Position numbers and translations under genes: made by a program. Positions 1 to 11,293 of a stretch of DNA of 64,000 nucleotides are shown here, piece after piece. How positions within the stretch are numbered: the first letter of the stretch is position 1; each line of letters opens with the position of its first letter. The stretch spans positions 726,342 to 790,341 of the forward strand of contig CABFPE010000142.1 of the NCBI GenBank assembly GCA_900660155.1, in the 5' to 3' direction. Below the pieces are notes generated by a model, which made no database searches, was not told the origin of the DNA, and saw nothing but the letters and a program-made list of their open reading frames with translations. Origin of the DNA: Hofstenia miamia (Eukaryota > Xenacoelomorpha > Acoela > Hofsteniidae).

Positions 1-79
1 TTCTTGTTTGGATAATTGAGAGCATATTCTATGTATTATTAAATTCAAGTATAAAACTCTTTACTATATGTGTATTAAC

Positions 80-83
<4 letters not shown>

Positions 84-114
<31 letters not shown>
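84..114. repeat. (TA)n microsatellite
   Basis: About 31 bp of uninterrupted alternating T and A. Confidence 0.95.
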
Positions 115-117
<3 letters not shown>

Positions 118-1272
118 AATATATATAGACATATTTGCATATATATTCCTACATGTATAGTAGTTGATAAATTCATTATTAGTGGAATTTAACAGTCTGT
201 TTTTAGTGACATACAAACCAAAAGAGAAAAGTTGATTGTAACTAAATGAAATTAATGAAATTATTTTTCTAATTTATTTCAACCTAATAAACGAAATCAG
301 CATAATGAATGCTTATGCTATAAATTGCTATAAGTAAATAATTTTTCCCTACACCTATACATATATAACCATTATTAAGGGAGGCCAAAACACATATTTG
401 CTCTGTGGTTCAGTAGGTATGCGAGTTTCAAACATAAGCTGTTGCCCTGTTAGCTGTTCCTAGTTTCACTTTCTTTATAAATTTCATTCCTTCTTAGCCC
501 TTAATAATTCCTACCAAAAATTTAGACCCAAACCCTGCCTGCCTTGAATCCGGCCCAGCCCAACAAATTAATTTCAGCTCTCCACACTTTTATGAAACTT
601 TTTAAGAATTTTTTTTATAATTTTGGGTAGGTTAAAAACTTTTAATAAAATCTGCACACTGAAATTGAAAATTTTGAATAGAGTTTTTCAAAAGTATATG
701 ATACTAATGTAAGATTTAAAATGGTTGTTTAAGATTCACTACAACTGTTTTGTAGTAGTCTATTTTTTATTTCAGCCCATATTTTCCAATAATCATAATC
801 ACTGAGTATAAATTTGGTTCTGCCATAGATATCTAGTTAAACAGTGTTATCATAGTTTAATTTGTTGATGTTTGACATGAAAACATGCTGTCCGACAGAA
901 GATCACAATAGTTCGAAATAATGTTTATCTTATGCCTTCAACATACAAAAATGAAAAATTGGGAAGTGAAGCCACAATATATTTTATACATCGAATGCTA
1001 TATTAATTTACTAGACAGGACAATAATGCTTCTTGGACATGATTATATGTTTCCACAAAAACCTCACCTGTGCACGCTCGTCAAGCCGTTCTTAGTTTGA
1101 GATAATCGACAATTATGGACAATTTTTCTTCTTTAGCAATACATTAATCGATTTATTTAAATATTCAATAGAGTAATCAATTTCGAATTATTGCAATAAT
1201 TGCAACATCAATTAAATATTGCTTACCGCGGCAGACATAGACTAGAACCTATACTTAATATATATATACATA

Positions 1273-1275
<3 letters not shown>

Positions 1276-1310
<35 letters not shown>
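1276..1310. repeat. (TA)n microsatellite
   Basis: About 35 bp of alternating T and A, preceded by a broken TATATACATATGA stretch. Confidence 0.95.
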
Positions 1311-1312
<2 letters not shown>

Positions 1313-2483
1313 TCTAATTTTTAAGTAATTTAATATATTCACATGTTCATCAAGTAAATGTGATATATCGTTATTTTGCTTCACACTTAATCAGTGCTAC
1401 CAGCCCTAGTTTTAATTGAACAGAAAAGGGCTAGATATCATTCGAAAACTTATTTCTCAACTTTGAAATAACTTATTAATGAATAGTTATTTTTCTTATG
1501 AATTTTTACGTTGTGTTATTAACCTAAATTTATCATCAACACAGATTTTCTCGACTTGCTATGCTAGCTATCTAAAATGAAGCCTGAATCTGAACACAGA
1601 AGAAGTTAGTATAGTCCTCATAATTCACGCTGCTTCAATAATTGAATATCTTTTAAAATATGCGTTCCTATTCTATATTCTCTGTTTATATTTCCATCAG
1701 TTATGAACATTCTGTCAAAATTTCAAGTTTCGAAATATTATTAATTAATATAGATTTTTTAGGCTGAGCGATTTTTCCATTTACATTCAACCTTCAAAAA
1801 TGATTCAGTAGCAGATAGAGGACGCCTTTACGATAACCACAGGCCGATTCAAAGCACTGGACAAAGGAAAGTTTACTATAGAAGTTTTAAATCACAAGTT
1901 GTAATTTCCATTGCATTATTTCCTATATTTATGCATTTGTTATTGTAAAACACTTACCAAGTATACACAATCTTTTTACTTTTCTTAATTTTAAACATTT
2001 CATAAAAATGTTAACTGGAATTTTTTGGCAGTTCTCTGGATTATTGGGTTGGTGCATAATTTTACTAAAAATCAATACTTAACAAAAAATCTGTCACATT
2101 TTCATCATCTAATCAATTTCTTAGAGCAATAAATTTGGAATGCACCCACCTAAAAGAGGACAGAATGACTGTGTCATTCAACATTCTGAAAAGTGATATG
2201 CCATAGAATATACTGATTTTCATACCCAATCTATGGCACCACAAAAACAGACAAGCCTACATCAACATTTTATACAAAACTCACGTCCGCAAATATTATT
2301 TATTGAAAATATTGATCCAAATAATAGGAATCAATAAACTATTACTTACAAATAATTTGCTATACAAACAATTTTTTGAGTTTTAACTATGCCAACTTGA
2401 TAGTTTGCTTAAACAAACAACAAGCACTTCCACATTTAAAAATAACCTTTGGTAATCAAGTTACATATTATTTAAATAAAGTA

Positions 2484-2503
2484 CAGTGCCCAAATAACGC
2501 CCA
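2484..2503 (+). repeat. Left terminal inverted repeat of pogo-type element
   Basis: CAGTGCCCAAATAACGCCCA, the exact reverse complement of 4451-4470, preceded by TA. A second partial copy of the motif follows directly (about 2504-2520). Confidence 0.95.
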
Positions 2504-2670
2504 GGCCCAAATAACGCCCACACTGTGATATTTCCCTCAGGAAACCCGGTTACTGGCTTTTGATTGGCTGATGGTATTGCTCTGTCAGCCAACGATTCTG
2601 ATCTATATTCTAGTGACGTTGCTGCAAATTTAACTTTGTACAGACAATGATTGATTTTCTTTCTCCCTAT

Positions 2671-3379
2671 TTGCTTAGTCGACATTTTCGTGAAATGCAG
2701 TTTGAAACAGCTGTGGAGTCTGTAAGGTGAGTTATTGCTAGATGATGACAGTGTTGTAGCATAGCATGGTATCTCAGAATAAATTACAGTTAGTGTAGGT
2801 GTATCATTATTTTGATTATCTTGTCGTAGAACGACATTTGTCAGGCCATCAAAGGATTCCTAATAACGCCCACATCCAAAGAAGCAGATATTTCAACCAG
2901 AGGCAAAATGGATAGCAGGTATTCTTTGGCAGTATCATCTCCACGCCACCAAAGAAAGTTAAAAAAAATCGTGCTGTAAGACGCAAGAGCATTAACTACA
3001 AGGCTGCTATCGTTGAGAAATCATTATTCTCAACAGAAACAATTTCAAAATCTAAGCCAACTGATGAGTACCCAAGGAAAGACACGACTCAAATGAAAAA
3101 CCAAAGAGCAAAAAGAACTTCGATCAAATCAAGAAAAGAAAATCGTGATGGTGATTGGTATTGTCCCATTTGCAGTGAGGATTTCATGTCCGATATGAGA
3201 AGTTGTGGTAATTGTGCTGCTTGCTATCACGAGGAGTGCGTTGGACTTGCTCAGGAAGATAACGAATTCTTATGTCCTGACTGAGATTGTTAATTAACAG
3301 TGTTTTTAAGAAATGCATACATTTTTACACTATATTTTTGAAATTTTAAAAATGAGTTTGTTATTTCAATTGTTTTGCT
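2671..3379 (+). repeat. Internal tandem duplication, copy 1 (about 709 bp)
   Basis: This block is repeated next door at 3380-4076 with a few substitutions and small indels, including about 12 bp extra near 2787-2800. It starts with TTGCTTAGTCGAC and ends with CAATTGTTTTGCT. The junction shares a short TTGCTT-like homology. The block contains a splice donor and the zinc-finger tail of the transposase. Confidence 0.92.
2916..3284 (+). pseudogene. Transposase C-terminal tail with PHD-like finger, copy 1
   Basis: One frame is open from 2916 to the TGA at 3282-3284. The reading has a basic, NLS-like start (PPKKVKK, RRKS), a Lys/Arg/Ser-rich middle, and then a finger beginning DGDWYCPIC. Zinc ligands in order are CxxC, CxxC, HxxC and one more Cys in FLCPD. 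That is a C4HC3 PHD pattern except that the last Cys is replaced by the stop. Relative to copy 2 it lost one base near 2919, so the Met that starts copy 2 is out of frame here. Such fingers sit at the C-end of some pogo/Tigger-like transposases. No DDE domain is present, so it is a remnant, not a working gene. Confidence 0.75.
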
Positions 3380-4076
3380 TTGCTTAGTCGACATTTTCGT
3401 GAAATGCAGTTTGAAACAGCTGTGGAGTCTCTAAGGTGAGTTATTGGTAGATGATGACAGTGTTGTAGCCTAGCATGGTATCTCAGAATAAATTAGGTAT
3501 ATCATTATTTTGATTATCTTGTCGTAGAACGACATTTGTCAGTCCTTCAAAGGATTCCTAATAACGCCCACATCCAAAGAAGCAGATATTTCAACCAGAG
3601 GCAAAATGGATAGCAGTGTATTCTTTGGCAGTATCATCTCCACGCCACCAAAGAAAGTTAAAAAAAAGTGTGCTGTAAGACGCAAGAGCATTAACTACAA
3701 CGCTTCTATCGTTGAGAAATCATTATTCTCAACAAACAATTTCAAAATCTAAGCCAACTGATGAGTACCCAAGGAAAGACACGACTCAAATGAAAAAGCA
3801 AAGAGCGAAAAGAACTTCGATCAAATCAAGAAAAGAAAATCGTGATGGTGATTGGTATTGTCCCATTTGCAGTGAGGATTTCATGTCCGATATGAGAAGT
3901 TGTGGTAATTGTGCTGCTTGCTATCACGAGGAGTGCGTTGGACTTGCTCAGGAAGATAACGAATTCTTATGTCCTGACTGAGATTGTTAATTAACAGTGT
4001 TTTTAAGAAATGCATACATTTTTACACTATATTTTTGAAATTTTAAAAATGAGTTTGTTATTTCAATTGTTTTGCT
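3380..4076 (+). repeat. Internal tandem duplication, copy 2 (about 697 bp)
   Basis: Second copy of the 2671-3379 block. It has the same splice donor (GTGAGT at 3436), the same finger, and a slightly shorter middle. Confidence 0.92.
3606..3981 (+). pseudogene. Transposase C-terminal tail with PHD-like finger, copy 2
   Basis: A Met at 3606 opens MDSSVFFGSIISTPPKKVKK and continues to a TAA at 3750-3752. The finger is read in another frame to the TGA at 3979-3981, because two bases present in copy 1 (near 3735) are missing. The finger residues are identical to copy 1, again ending CPD-stop with the eighth zinc ligand absent, so that loss is older than the duplication. No catalytic domain accompanies it. 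Confidence 0.7.
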
Positions 4077-4450
4077 TTTCACATGACTTAGCTATAGGCA
4101 TGGTTAGTAGGTTAGTAATTTTATAGCTAATTGTATACGCAGTATGTTCTCGGGAGGTCCATTGTTGGTATTTCGATAATAATTTTGATCTAGTTAAGTT
4201 CAATGGATAAATACTTGCATAGACGAATCATGTTTAAATAAATTCTACAGTGGGCGTTATTAAGGCCGGTTGGCCCTAATACCGCCCACATTACTTCTTT
4301 ACGTAAGATGAAGTTTTGATATACTTATACTAACCCTATAATGTTCTAATTAGTGTTATTCGAAAGCCAATATTCCATACTCGTTCACCAATATCAATAA
4401 AGTAGAATTTAGTGCGCATCGTGGACCACAGGCTTGAAAAACTTGAATTG

Positions 4451-4470
4451 TGGGCGTTATTTGGGCACTG
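4451..4470 (-). repeat. Right terminal inverted repeat of pogo-type element
   Basis: TGGGCGTTATTTGGGCACTG followed by TA. It is the exact reverse complement of 2484-2503. Confidence 0.95.
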
Positions 4471-4472
4471 TA

Positions 4473-5190
4473 CCTTAATAGAAAATCGGTTACAATTTTT
4501 TCAATATATGAGCTTCCTTTAACTTTATTTCATAGTCACAAAATTATATGGAACAAGCTAAAGTGATATTAATAAAACTTGAATTCTACTTGATTATTCT
4601 TGCAAATACATCTCTCCTACTATAATTCATCTAACATTGTTCAATGGCTTGGTAGTAATAATAAATTAAGAATGGCACGTGTTTTACCAATAGTTTCAAC
4701 ATTGTTTCTAGTAATCCTACGTGTTGAAATGATGCATTTATCTAACCAACTAATGGTATGTTTATATATTATCCACAACAGTGACCACCGATTGTTTTGA
4801 ATTTATAATAATATTGCATTCTACACAGTCATCTTACTGAGCATTTACCACTGGTAATATCACCCAATACAGTGCATCATATTATAATGATAGCTGTCTT
4901 CTGATGTGGGCATTTTCTTAAAGGTGTCAGAATCCACTATTAAAAATGTCGCGCATTTAGTCAACTGTTTTATATTTGAAAATTCATTTTACTGATCATC
5001 AAAATTTCATATCTTGTCCTTCCTTTTACTTGCCCAACTTTTGATTTCATTGAAAAAATTACATTTATTACTACAATTGAAAATTACTTAAAACGATTAT
5101 TTATGAGAAAGAAACAATTCAGTAAGAAATTAAAAAAAACCATGGTTACCATCAGATATTGATTTGATTGTCACATCTAAAATTTAGCCT
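4473..5190. other. AT-rich intergenic DNA
   Basis: Nothing recognisable. A 66-codon open frame at 4600-4800 has no family resemblance and the composition of its surroundings. Confidence 0.5.
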
Positions 5191-5201
5191 GTATAGAATA
5201 T

Positions 5202-6268
5202 ATGGATAAAAAGTCCATAGAAAGCTATCTCAAATACAGGTTTGCCCAGAATAATTCAAATATTGCATTGAGAAATTTTCGAAGAAATTATAGGATGTTG
5301 TTGTCCAAAAGGTGGGAATCTAACAATAATATTTTTAATAGGCAAGAAACGGTAGTTACATACGGCGGTAAACATATGAAACTGGATGTATCAATATATA
5401 TTTTAGAATCCTGCATATGCCAAAATACCCTAACATGCATCGATTAAAAATTAATTCCCAAAAAATTTATTTTGCCAACACATCTATTGCCAAATTGATA
5501 AATTTAAGTATTTAGGAGTAATTATCGGCAATAAATTATATTATACTGATTACATTATTGTGCTAAAAATGACAATGGACATCAAGTACAATTTGTATAT
5601 AGTGGTATTTGTAATCATAGGAAATTCGCCAGAAACTAGTAAGCACATTGAAATACAATGTATTATTGAATGGTATACGGTAAACATTAGTAAACAAATT
5701 AATTCTCAAATTCAATGGGCAGGCGTTTATGTAAATGAAAAAATCAATTATCAAATCTTAGTCAAATTTGCCTTGCTCTATCTTCGATCAAATCCATCTA
5801 TTTTATTAAAATTTTGCGATATCCATAATAATAACAGGCTTTACATTAAATTGAAATTTCTGAATTATTCGCACATATCATGTAGCAAAAACACATCAAC
5901 ACTTATTTGTAAAGTAAAATTCAAAAAGTATTATTAATTCAACGTATTTAGCAAATTTAATAACCACCCCATGAAAAGCTCTCAAATTTTACGGAGCTAG
6001 GATGCAAATCTTAATTATAGCTACGTCAGGCTAAAATTCTAATAATGCCATCAGGTAAGACACAGAATTAACATTGTCTTGACAATTTATATCAAATCAT
6101 TGACAGTACTATTTCAAAAGTAAATGGTGTATAACAAGATGTATGTAATTTCAATCATGTTAAAACCTGAACAAGAGACCTCTTTATATTACATTGCCCA
6201 CTATAGTTGGCTGCAAAAAAAATGAGACTGAACACTTATTTTTTTCACGCTTTGTGGAAACGTATTGA
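5202..6268 (+). mobile_element. Degraded LINE remnant (RT thumb and C-terminal Cys/His tail)
   Basis: On the plus strand, 5491-5556 reads QIDKFKYLGVIIGNKLYY. The F-KYLGV-I motif lies just after the catalytic palm of LINE reverse transcriptases. Further on, 6212-6268 reads CKKNETEHLFFSRF, which matches the C-terminal ET-EH-L pattern common at the end of LINE pol proteins. The frame is broken between them. Open frames at 5202-5447 and 5560-5937 lie inside the same remnant but carry no motif I can name. The palm (FADD) and the endonuclease are not visible. It is an old 5'-truncated or eroded copy. Confidence 0.6.
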
Positions 6269-6649
6269 GACGTTTTAGAGGAAAACTATAAAAATAAAAG
6301 ACAGCAAGAATTTTGTGAACTTTAAAATGGTCAAACAAAAAAGTTAATTAATTAAACTGGTACTTCGTAATTATTTGAAAACACTTACCAAAAAAAAAGA
6401 AATGCAGATTTAATAAAAAGCTATTTTCATTATGGTTACCAAAGAGATAAACTACATGGAATTTTTCTGACTGGAATTTTATCAAATATGCCGTTCCACA
6501 AAAAACAATTTTGAGAACTTTACTATTCAATATATAGTACTTTATTTTATTATTTTAAACCTTTGTTTATTACAAAAAATAATAAAAATACTAATAAAGG
6601 TCAAAAGTAAATTGTTTTTTATAATTCCAAATAGTTGCAAATTGATTTT

Positions 6650-6960
6650 ACTTAGTTACAGACTTTATTCTTTGTATATTCAAATAAGTTCTTTTCTTTG
6701 GCGATAATTCTAATTTACTTTTTTTCTTAAATTCCTTAAAATTAGATTCTTATTAAAATTCAGGTGATAATTTGTTCCATAAATCTATACACTAAGTAAA
6801 TTTAAATTTTTTATAGCACTTAGTTCTAATATGTACTTTGAGGAAATTTCTTCTTTTGATCTAATTTTGAAAAATATTTGTAAATTTAAATTTTGAAAAA
6901 TATTTGTAATGATTTAAATTTTGGAATGTAGTCTATTGAAAAAATATTGTAAATTCTTCT
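6650..6960 (-). mobile_element. LINE 3'-end remnant (minus strand)
   Basis: Reverse-strand reading near 6690-6795 gives DLWNKLSPEF and then, after stops, NFKEFKKKSKLEL. This is the LWN-LP ... F-K-LK pattern that ends the pol ORF of Jockey/CR1/L2-type LINEs and is also present in the larger copy at 23.2 kb (LWNNLHKNI, FKNLLKENL). The rest of the element is not recognisable here. Confidence 0.55.
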
Positions 6961-7749
6961 GATATTTTCTTGATTGCAAATTTCACAGATGACAACTAAA
7001 CGCCAATTTTACTTTCTTTCTAATTTTGTGTGTGATCTTTTTGGCAATTTGTCAACAGACATGAATATAAGCATTGAGGAAGAATATATGATTTGGAAGA
7101 TAACAATTTTCCACATCTATATGTATGTTTTTCCATATCTATGTGTATGTATGCGATTTGGGGAAGCAATCCACATGTAATATCATACAATATATTAAAG
7201 ATACTATGTTATTTACGTCACATAAGTCTTCTTAAACTGCTATAAAAATTCTCGAAGAAAATTGAATTTTTCTTTTAAAAATTTTGCATCACTAAAACTA
7301 AAAATAAACTTAAACTTAAATTTGTATATTTCGACGTGAATCCAACGATATTTTTACAAATATTTCTCAGTATCATCTAAAATTTATCTATAAGTATATG
7401 GAACAAGTTGATTTTTTTAAATATTTAAAAAAAATTGATTCTCAACTTAACAAGTGATTAATCTTATTAAGAAAATGGCTATTTCAATTAAGGCTCTTAG
7501 TAATATATATTAGCAGATTCCATTCACAGCAAAAATTCAGTTAATTTACACATCAATGCTAAGTTACTTGAATTAAACACAATTTTGAATTATTTCAATA
7601 TAGAAATAAGTTTGGCTACAAAAATATCAATAAATCATATATAACACGAATGCAGAAATCAGAAAATTAACAAAAACTTCTATATCACTATCTATTAATA
7701 ATAAAAATGTGCTAACAACTTTGTTTAGAATATTTATTGCCATTGTTCC

Positions 7750-7813
7750 CTACCACAAATCCAATTTTCTATCTTAATAATATTTCATAGACGTAATCAT
7801 AGAATACTAAAAA
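7750..7813 (+). repeat. 64-bp direct repeat, copy 1
   Basis: Identical to 10844-10907. It begins CTACCACAAATCCAATTTTC and ends with five A. It could be part of a dispersed repeat, or reflect the mis-scaffolding between 8.7 and 14.4 kb. Confidence 0.9.
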
Positions 7814-7849
7814 TAGGGATAATCATAAACCATCATAGAAATGGAATGT

Positions 7850-8200
7850 AAGTCTAGCAATAGTTTATTTTGCAGTTTGTAATATGCAATATAAGTTATA
7901 TGCAAGGAACATATTTACAAATATAAACATATTTACAAAACTACAAACCACACTATGTACAATAAAAAATGAAAATGAACACATATAAAATTATTAATAA
8001 ATCAACACATTAAAATATTGCTTAAAAAAATGCTATAAGCTGTTTTGCCATGTATTTAGACGCTTACTACTACCTAGAATTTTTTGATGTGAAAGTAGAT
8101 TTTGTTTTAGTTTCTTTTTAAATATGTTTAGTGTTTTGGCAGTTTGTACTTTGAGCTACATTACATGTAAAGATGTATGTGGATCGACAACTTTAGTCCA
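7850..8200 (-). mobile_element. LINE 3'-end remnant related to the 22.5-26.1 kb family
   Basis: Nucleotide resemblance to the 3' end of the larger LINE at 22.97-23.30 kb. Both have a tail with repeated short ACAAA/TACAA strings, followed by GCCATGTATTTAGACGC..., which corresponds to GCCATATGTTTAGACG at 23170. The copy fades out before the reverse transcriptase. Orientation is minus. Confidence 0.5.
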
Positions 8201-8626
8201 AAATTAAGGAAATGTTTTTAAGGAGTACACTAAGTTAACAGTAATCCAGCTCAATGCCAGTGTTGAAAAAATATTTTATAGGCATACTATAGAATCAACT
8301 TCAAAATAATCCAGCATGCAAGTTTTGAATTGAGCAATTAAATTTTTAAACTTTTAAGTTTGTTAGTGTAGTAGATATAATGATTATTTAATTCAAAATT
8401 TTTGCATCTTGCAGGTTGTTTTTGTAATCCTAAAAAATATAAATATTGATGAATCTAAACTAGAAATACCCATTACCTACTTAAATTCTCAAATCAAAAT
8501 CAATTCAACACAGAGATGTAAGAATAAGTCATTTCTACACAAAATTCTAAATGTGCAGCATTATTGAAAAGAATTGGCTTGGCTATCTTAAAACAAACGA
8601 TATAATGTTGGACTTAAGAGATAATA

Positions 8627-8732
8627 AATGGTACAAAATAAATATGCATAGCAGTACATTATGGCTAATATAATTTTGCCAATGGTACAAAATAAATATG
8701 CATAGCAGTACATATGGCTAATATAATTTTTG
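8627..8732 (+). repeat. 54-bp tandem duplication
   Basis: Unit AATGGTACAAAATAAATATG... occurs at 8627-8680 and again at 8681-8732 with a few changes near the ends. It lies just before the single-N join at 8765. Confidence 0.9.
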
Positions 8733-8764
8733 CAATACCACAAACCCATATTTAGTATTTTACC

Positions 8765-8765
8765 N
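8765..8765. other. Assembly gap (single N)
   Basis: One N. The sequence right after it (8766-8949) is an exact copy of the sequence right before the N at 12480. Confidence 0.95.
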
Positions 8766-8949
8766 TGGCACGTAGACAATCGAATTTCTAACCTAAAACA
8801 ATATTTAAGACTATCAACCATTCTCCAAGAGCACACCCTCATAAAATTAATCCTATTCATCGCCAAGCAGCAAAACCTGGTAGGAATATAGCTTACGTTA
8901 AATATGGCTGACGTCAGCAAATTGAATGTAAAGCCAAACCAATTCACAA
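8766..8949 (+). repeat. 184-bp exact repeat flush with a gap, copy 1
   Basis: Identical to 12296-12479. It begins TGGCACGTAGACAATCG and ends AATTCACAA. This copy begins a contig, while the other copy ends one, which is the picture of an unmerged contig overlap rather than a real repeat. Confidence 0.95.
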
Positions 8950-9290
8950 TGTGCTCCAAGACCCCAACAACACTAATATTTGACAAAGTTGTAGCCAATG
9001 ATAAACTGAAGATATTGAGAAAATAATGATTCGATGTCATCTTGACCTGATGTTCTGATGCGAATTGTCAATTATGTAATTTAGGAATGAAAATACCAAC
9101 TATTTTGAAACAATTAGATATAAAAAGTAATAAAAAAATAATAATTCTTATTTTTTGGATATCTGCTTTCTAACAAAATTTTAAAAACAGCACAGAAAAA
9201 TTAGAGACAATTTTCTTTCAAATTTCTTCTCGAAGAAGTTGCTGGGAAAGCACCCCGACCAAGATAGGGCTAAGTCAGCCGACGTAATTA
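8834..9290 (+). repeat. Dispersed repeat family, copy a
   Basis: The string CCCTCATAAAATTAATCCTA and what follows resembles 58774-58850 and 62276-62320. The far end (near 9255, GATAGGGCTAAGT) resembles the end of the copies at 60.5 and 62.4 kb (GATAGGGTTAA). It has no coding capacity I can see. It is probably an old non-autonomous transposable element; the class is unknown. The boundaries are approximate. Confidence 0.5.
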
Positions 9291-9568
9291 CTGATGTCTA
9301 AGCTTTCAATCAGAATGATAAAAGTCTAGTTATACTATCGACGTTTATGATTACTTGGAAATTACTTTTGCAAAAGAATTATTTTGAATTGAGACTTCAA
9401 AATCAAGGTTTAGCAGCTTTGAAATAAATATTATTTTGGTTGCCTCTACAATAAATCTTCAAACACATCAAATTCTTTATATGCTGCTAACACCATCACA
9501 GCCAAACGAAGTTGACAATGTCAAAAATGTATTGGTCAAATGGAATAGATTTTTAGTTTTGAATAGCC

Positions 9569-9569
9569 N
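9569..9569. other. Assembly gap (single N)
   Basis: Separates the contig 8766-9568 from the contig 9570-12479. No homology is seen between the two sides of this N. Confidence 0.95.
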
Positions 9570-10843
9570 ACATTTCGTCAAGTATGAGTGTGATAAGATT
9601 ATATGAAATAAATACACATACATACAAATCAACAATTACTGAAGTTATTACTGACATTTCAATAAAAATGAAAAAAGACATTCTACTAATGATAATAATC
9701 TTCTCAGAATGAGTCCATCTTTCATTCGTCTGTTAATCACGATAAAGTTAAAGCATTTGCATTTTCAAATAAGGGCCACGATAAATACATATGTTATTCA
9801 CTTTAGTATGAATATCAACACACATAATTGTTTTTGAACATGGGTGCTTGCTTTCTTTCATTTTATCAATATAAAAATCCAAATGTAAGCAACTGAAATG
9901 TTGCACATAGTGTAATAAAATTAAACTAATGTTATAGATGATATTCCAAACTGGGTTGATAAATAATTCTTTTAAGATAACTTTTCATGTCTAAAATTGT
10001 CCTGTTTTGCAATGCTGATGTTGCTACCTGCACTGAATTTCCCTGGATTACAAATTCAGTTATTTTTTCTGCTGATTTTGAGTAAAAAATTCGTGAAATA
10101 TTTTTTGGCAGAAAGCTAGAAATCTTTTTTAAATTTCAGCTGATTTGAGCAAGATTTAATAACAGTTGTGCAAGCTTCTGCGTGAAGTGGAAATGATCAG
10201 GATATGTTCTTGTAAAATAACAACTGCAACTATGCTTATTACCCTTCTCTCCTGAGTTAATTTAGTTCAGGTTATCATACACACAGAGTTGCAAACTGTT
10301 CGCCGGATTAGGGCTTTGTTAACAGGCCAACGTGACAATTTTTCCCTGAAAGCTTCCAGGTCTGTCGAGTCACATAAATAAATGTTATCTCCTTTAAGCC
10401 AGGGCCATCGTTATTCAAAATTGGATCACAAAATTAGAATGCGTGAATTAAAGTTTAACATTTTCAGAAGTTGTTTATGTTGATTTCCGTTTGTTTCTGT
10501 CAGAGGACATTGTTAATCCACTTTCTATTGCATTGCAAATCCATTGGTTTGCAAATCGAAATCCGAATTCGAATCAAAATATAACGTGGCTTATAAGTAA
10601 ATATTTCTATTGCAAAAACATCTGTTGTTAATACAATATGATCAACAATAAATGATACTAAAATACAACTTCATTAATGATATACAGTCGATGATTTTTT
10701 ATAAAATTAACGTATCTATACTACCAGGAAAGCTGGAAATTTGTATAAAAAGGCATCAATTAAAAAATTTCTCGTTGTATCGTCATGACTACTGAATTGA
10801 AAAAATGTATCAAATACGTAGCCCAAATCGCCGCTTCAGGAAT

Positions 10844-10907
10844 CTACCACAAATCCAATTTTCTATCTTAATAATATTTCATAGACGTAATCATAGAATA
10901 CTAAAAA
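10844..10907 (+). repeat. 64-bp direct repeat, copy 2
   Basis: Identical to 7750-7813. The flanks differ on both sides. Confidence 0.9.
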
Positions 10908-11254
10908 CAAAACCACACAAATATAATAGGAAAATAATAAAAAATTCATTTCTCAATATTTCAAAAAATTAATGGAATAATCTACCTAAATCTATAAAGC
11001 AAATTCATAAATTAAGATAATTTAAAAAAAATTTAATGAACACTTCCATCGTTATGCAATTCAAATGCTTGAATATAAATGGAAATGACTAAAATTTAAA
11101 TACTAACTATTCAATAAACCGCATGTAAATTCGCCATAGCCCAAACTTCTAAATTTGCCTTTTTGCATATCAATATTTGTATATGACTTTGTTATTATAC
11201 TGATTTTTGACGATTTTTAGAGTTGTAAACAGCATTTTATATTTTACAAACAAC

Positions 11255-11262
11255 TATATATT

Positions 11263-11293
<31 letters not shown>
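11255..11293. repeat. (TA)n microsatellite, interrupted
   Basis: TA repeats broken by a TATG step at 11279. Confidence 0.9.

Larger units (their letters stand above)
1..2483. other. AT-rich intergenic DNA
   Basis: No coding region, RNA gene or recognisable element was seen on either strand. The stretch holds two (TA)n arrays (listed separately) and otherwise ordinary AT-rich sequence. Near 400 there is a short tRNA A-box-like string, but no matching B box. Confidence 0.6.
2484..4470 (+). mobile_element. Pogo/Tigger-type DNA transposon, internally deleted
   Basis: Seen: a 1987-bp element bounded by perfect 20-bp inverted repeats (CAGTGCCCAAATAACGCCCA) and flanked on both sides by TA (2482-2483 and 4471-4472). 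CAGT ends with a TA target duplication are typical of the pogo/Tigger branch of Tc1/mariner. Inside, a left part carries an inverted CCAAT box (2562-2569) and a good splice donor AAG/GTGAGT (2727), as a transposase promoter and first exon would. It is followed by the tail of a protein ending in a PHD-like zinc finger, as some pogo-like transposases of invertebrates do. The helix-turn-helix and DDE core are missing, so the copy is non-autonomous. A block of about 700 bp with donor and finger is tandemly duplicated. The motif ATAACGCCCA recurs at least five more times inside, on both strands (about 2511, 2863, 3558, 4253, 4286 with small changes), and may be extra transposase binding sites. Family assignment rests on the ends and tail only. 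Confidence 0.85.

Noticed and set aside
400-470. tRNA-like string GTGGTTCAGTAGGTATGC
   Set aside because: It looks like a D-arm, but no anticodon or T-arm can be folded after it.
2461-2685. Minus-strand open frame at the left transposon end
   Set aside because: It reads through the terminal repeat and flank of the pogo-type element and has no domain.
8588-9040. 150-codon minus-strand open frame
   Set aside because: It runs across the N at 8765, joining unrelated contigs, and partly covers a 54-bp tandem repeat.
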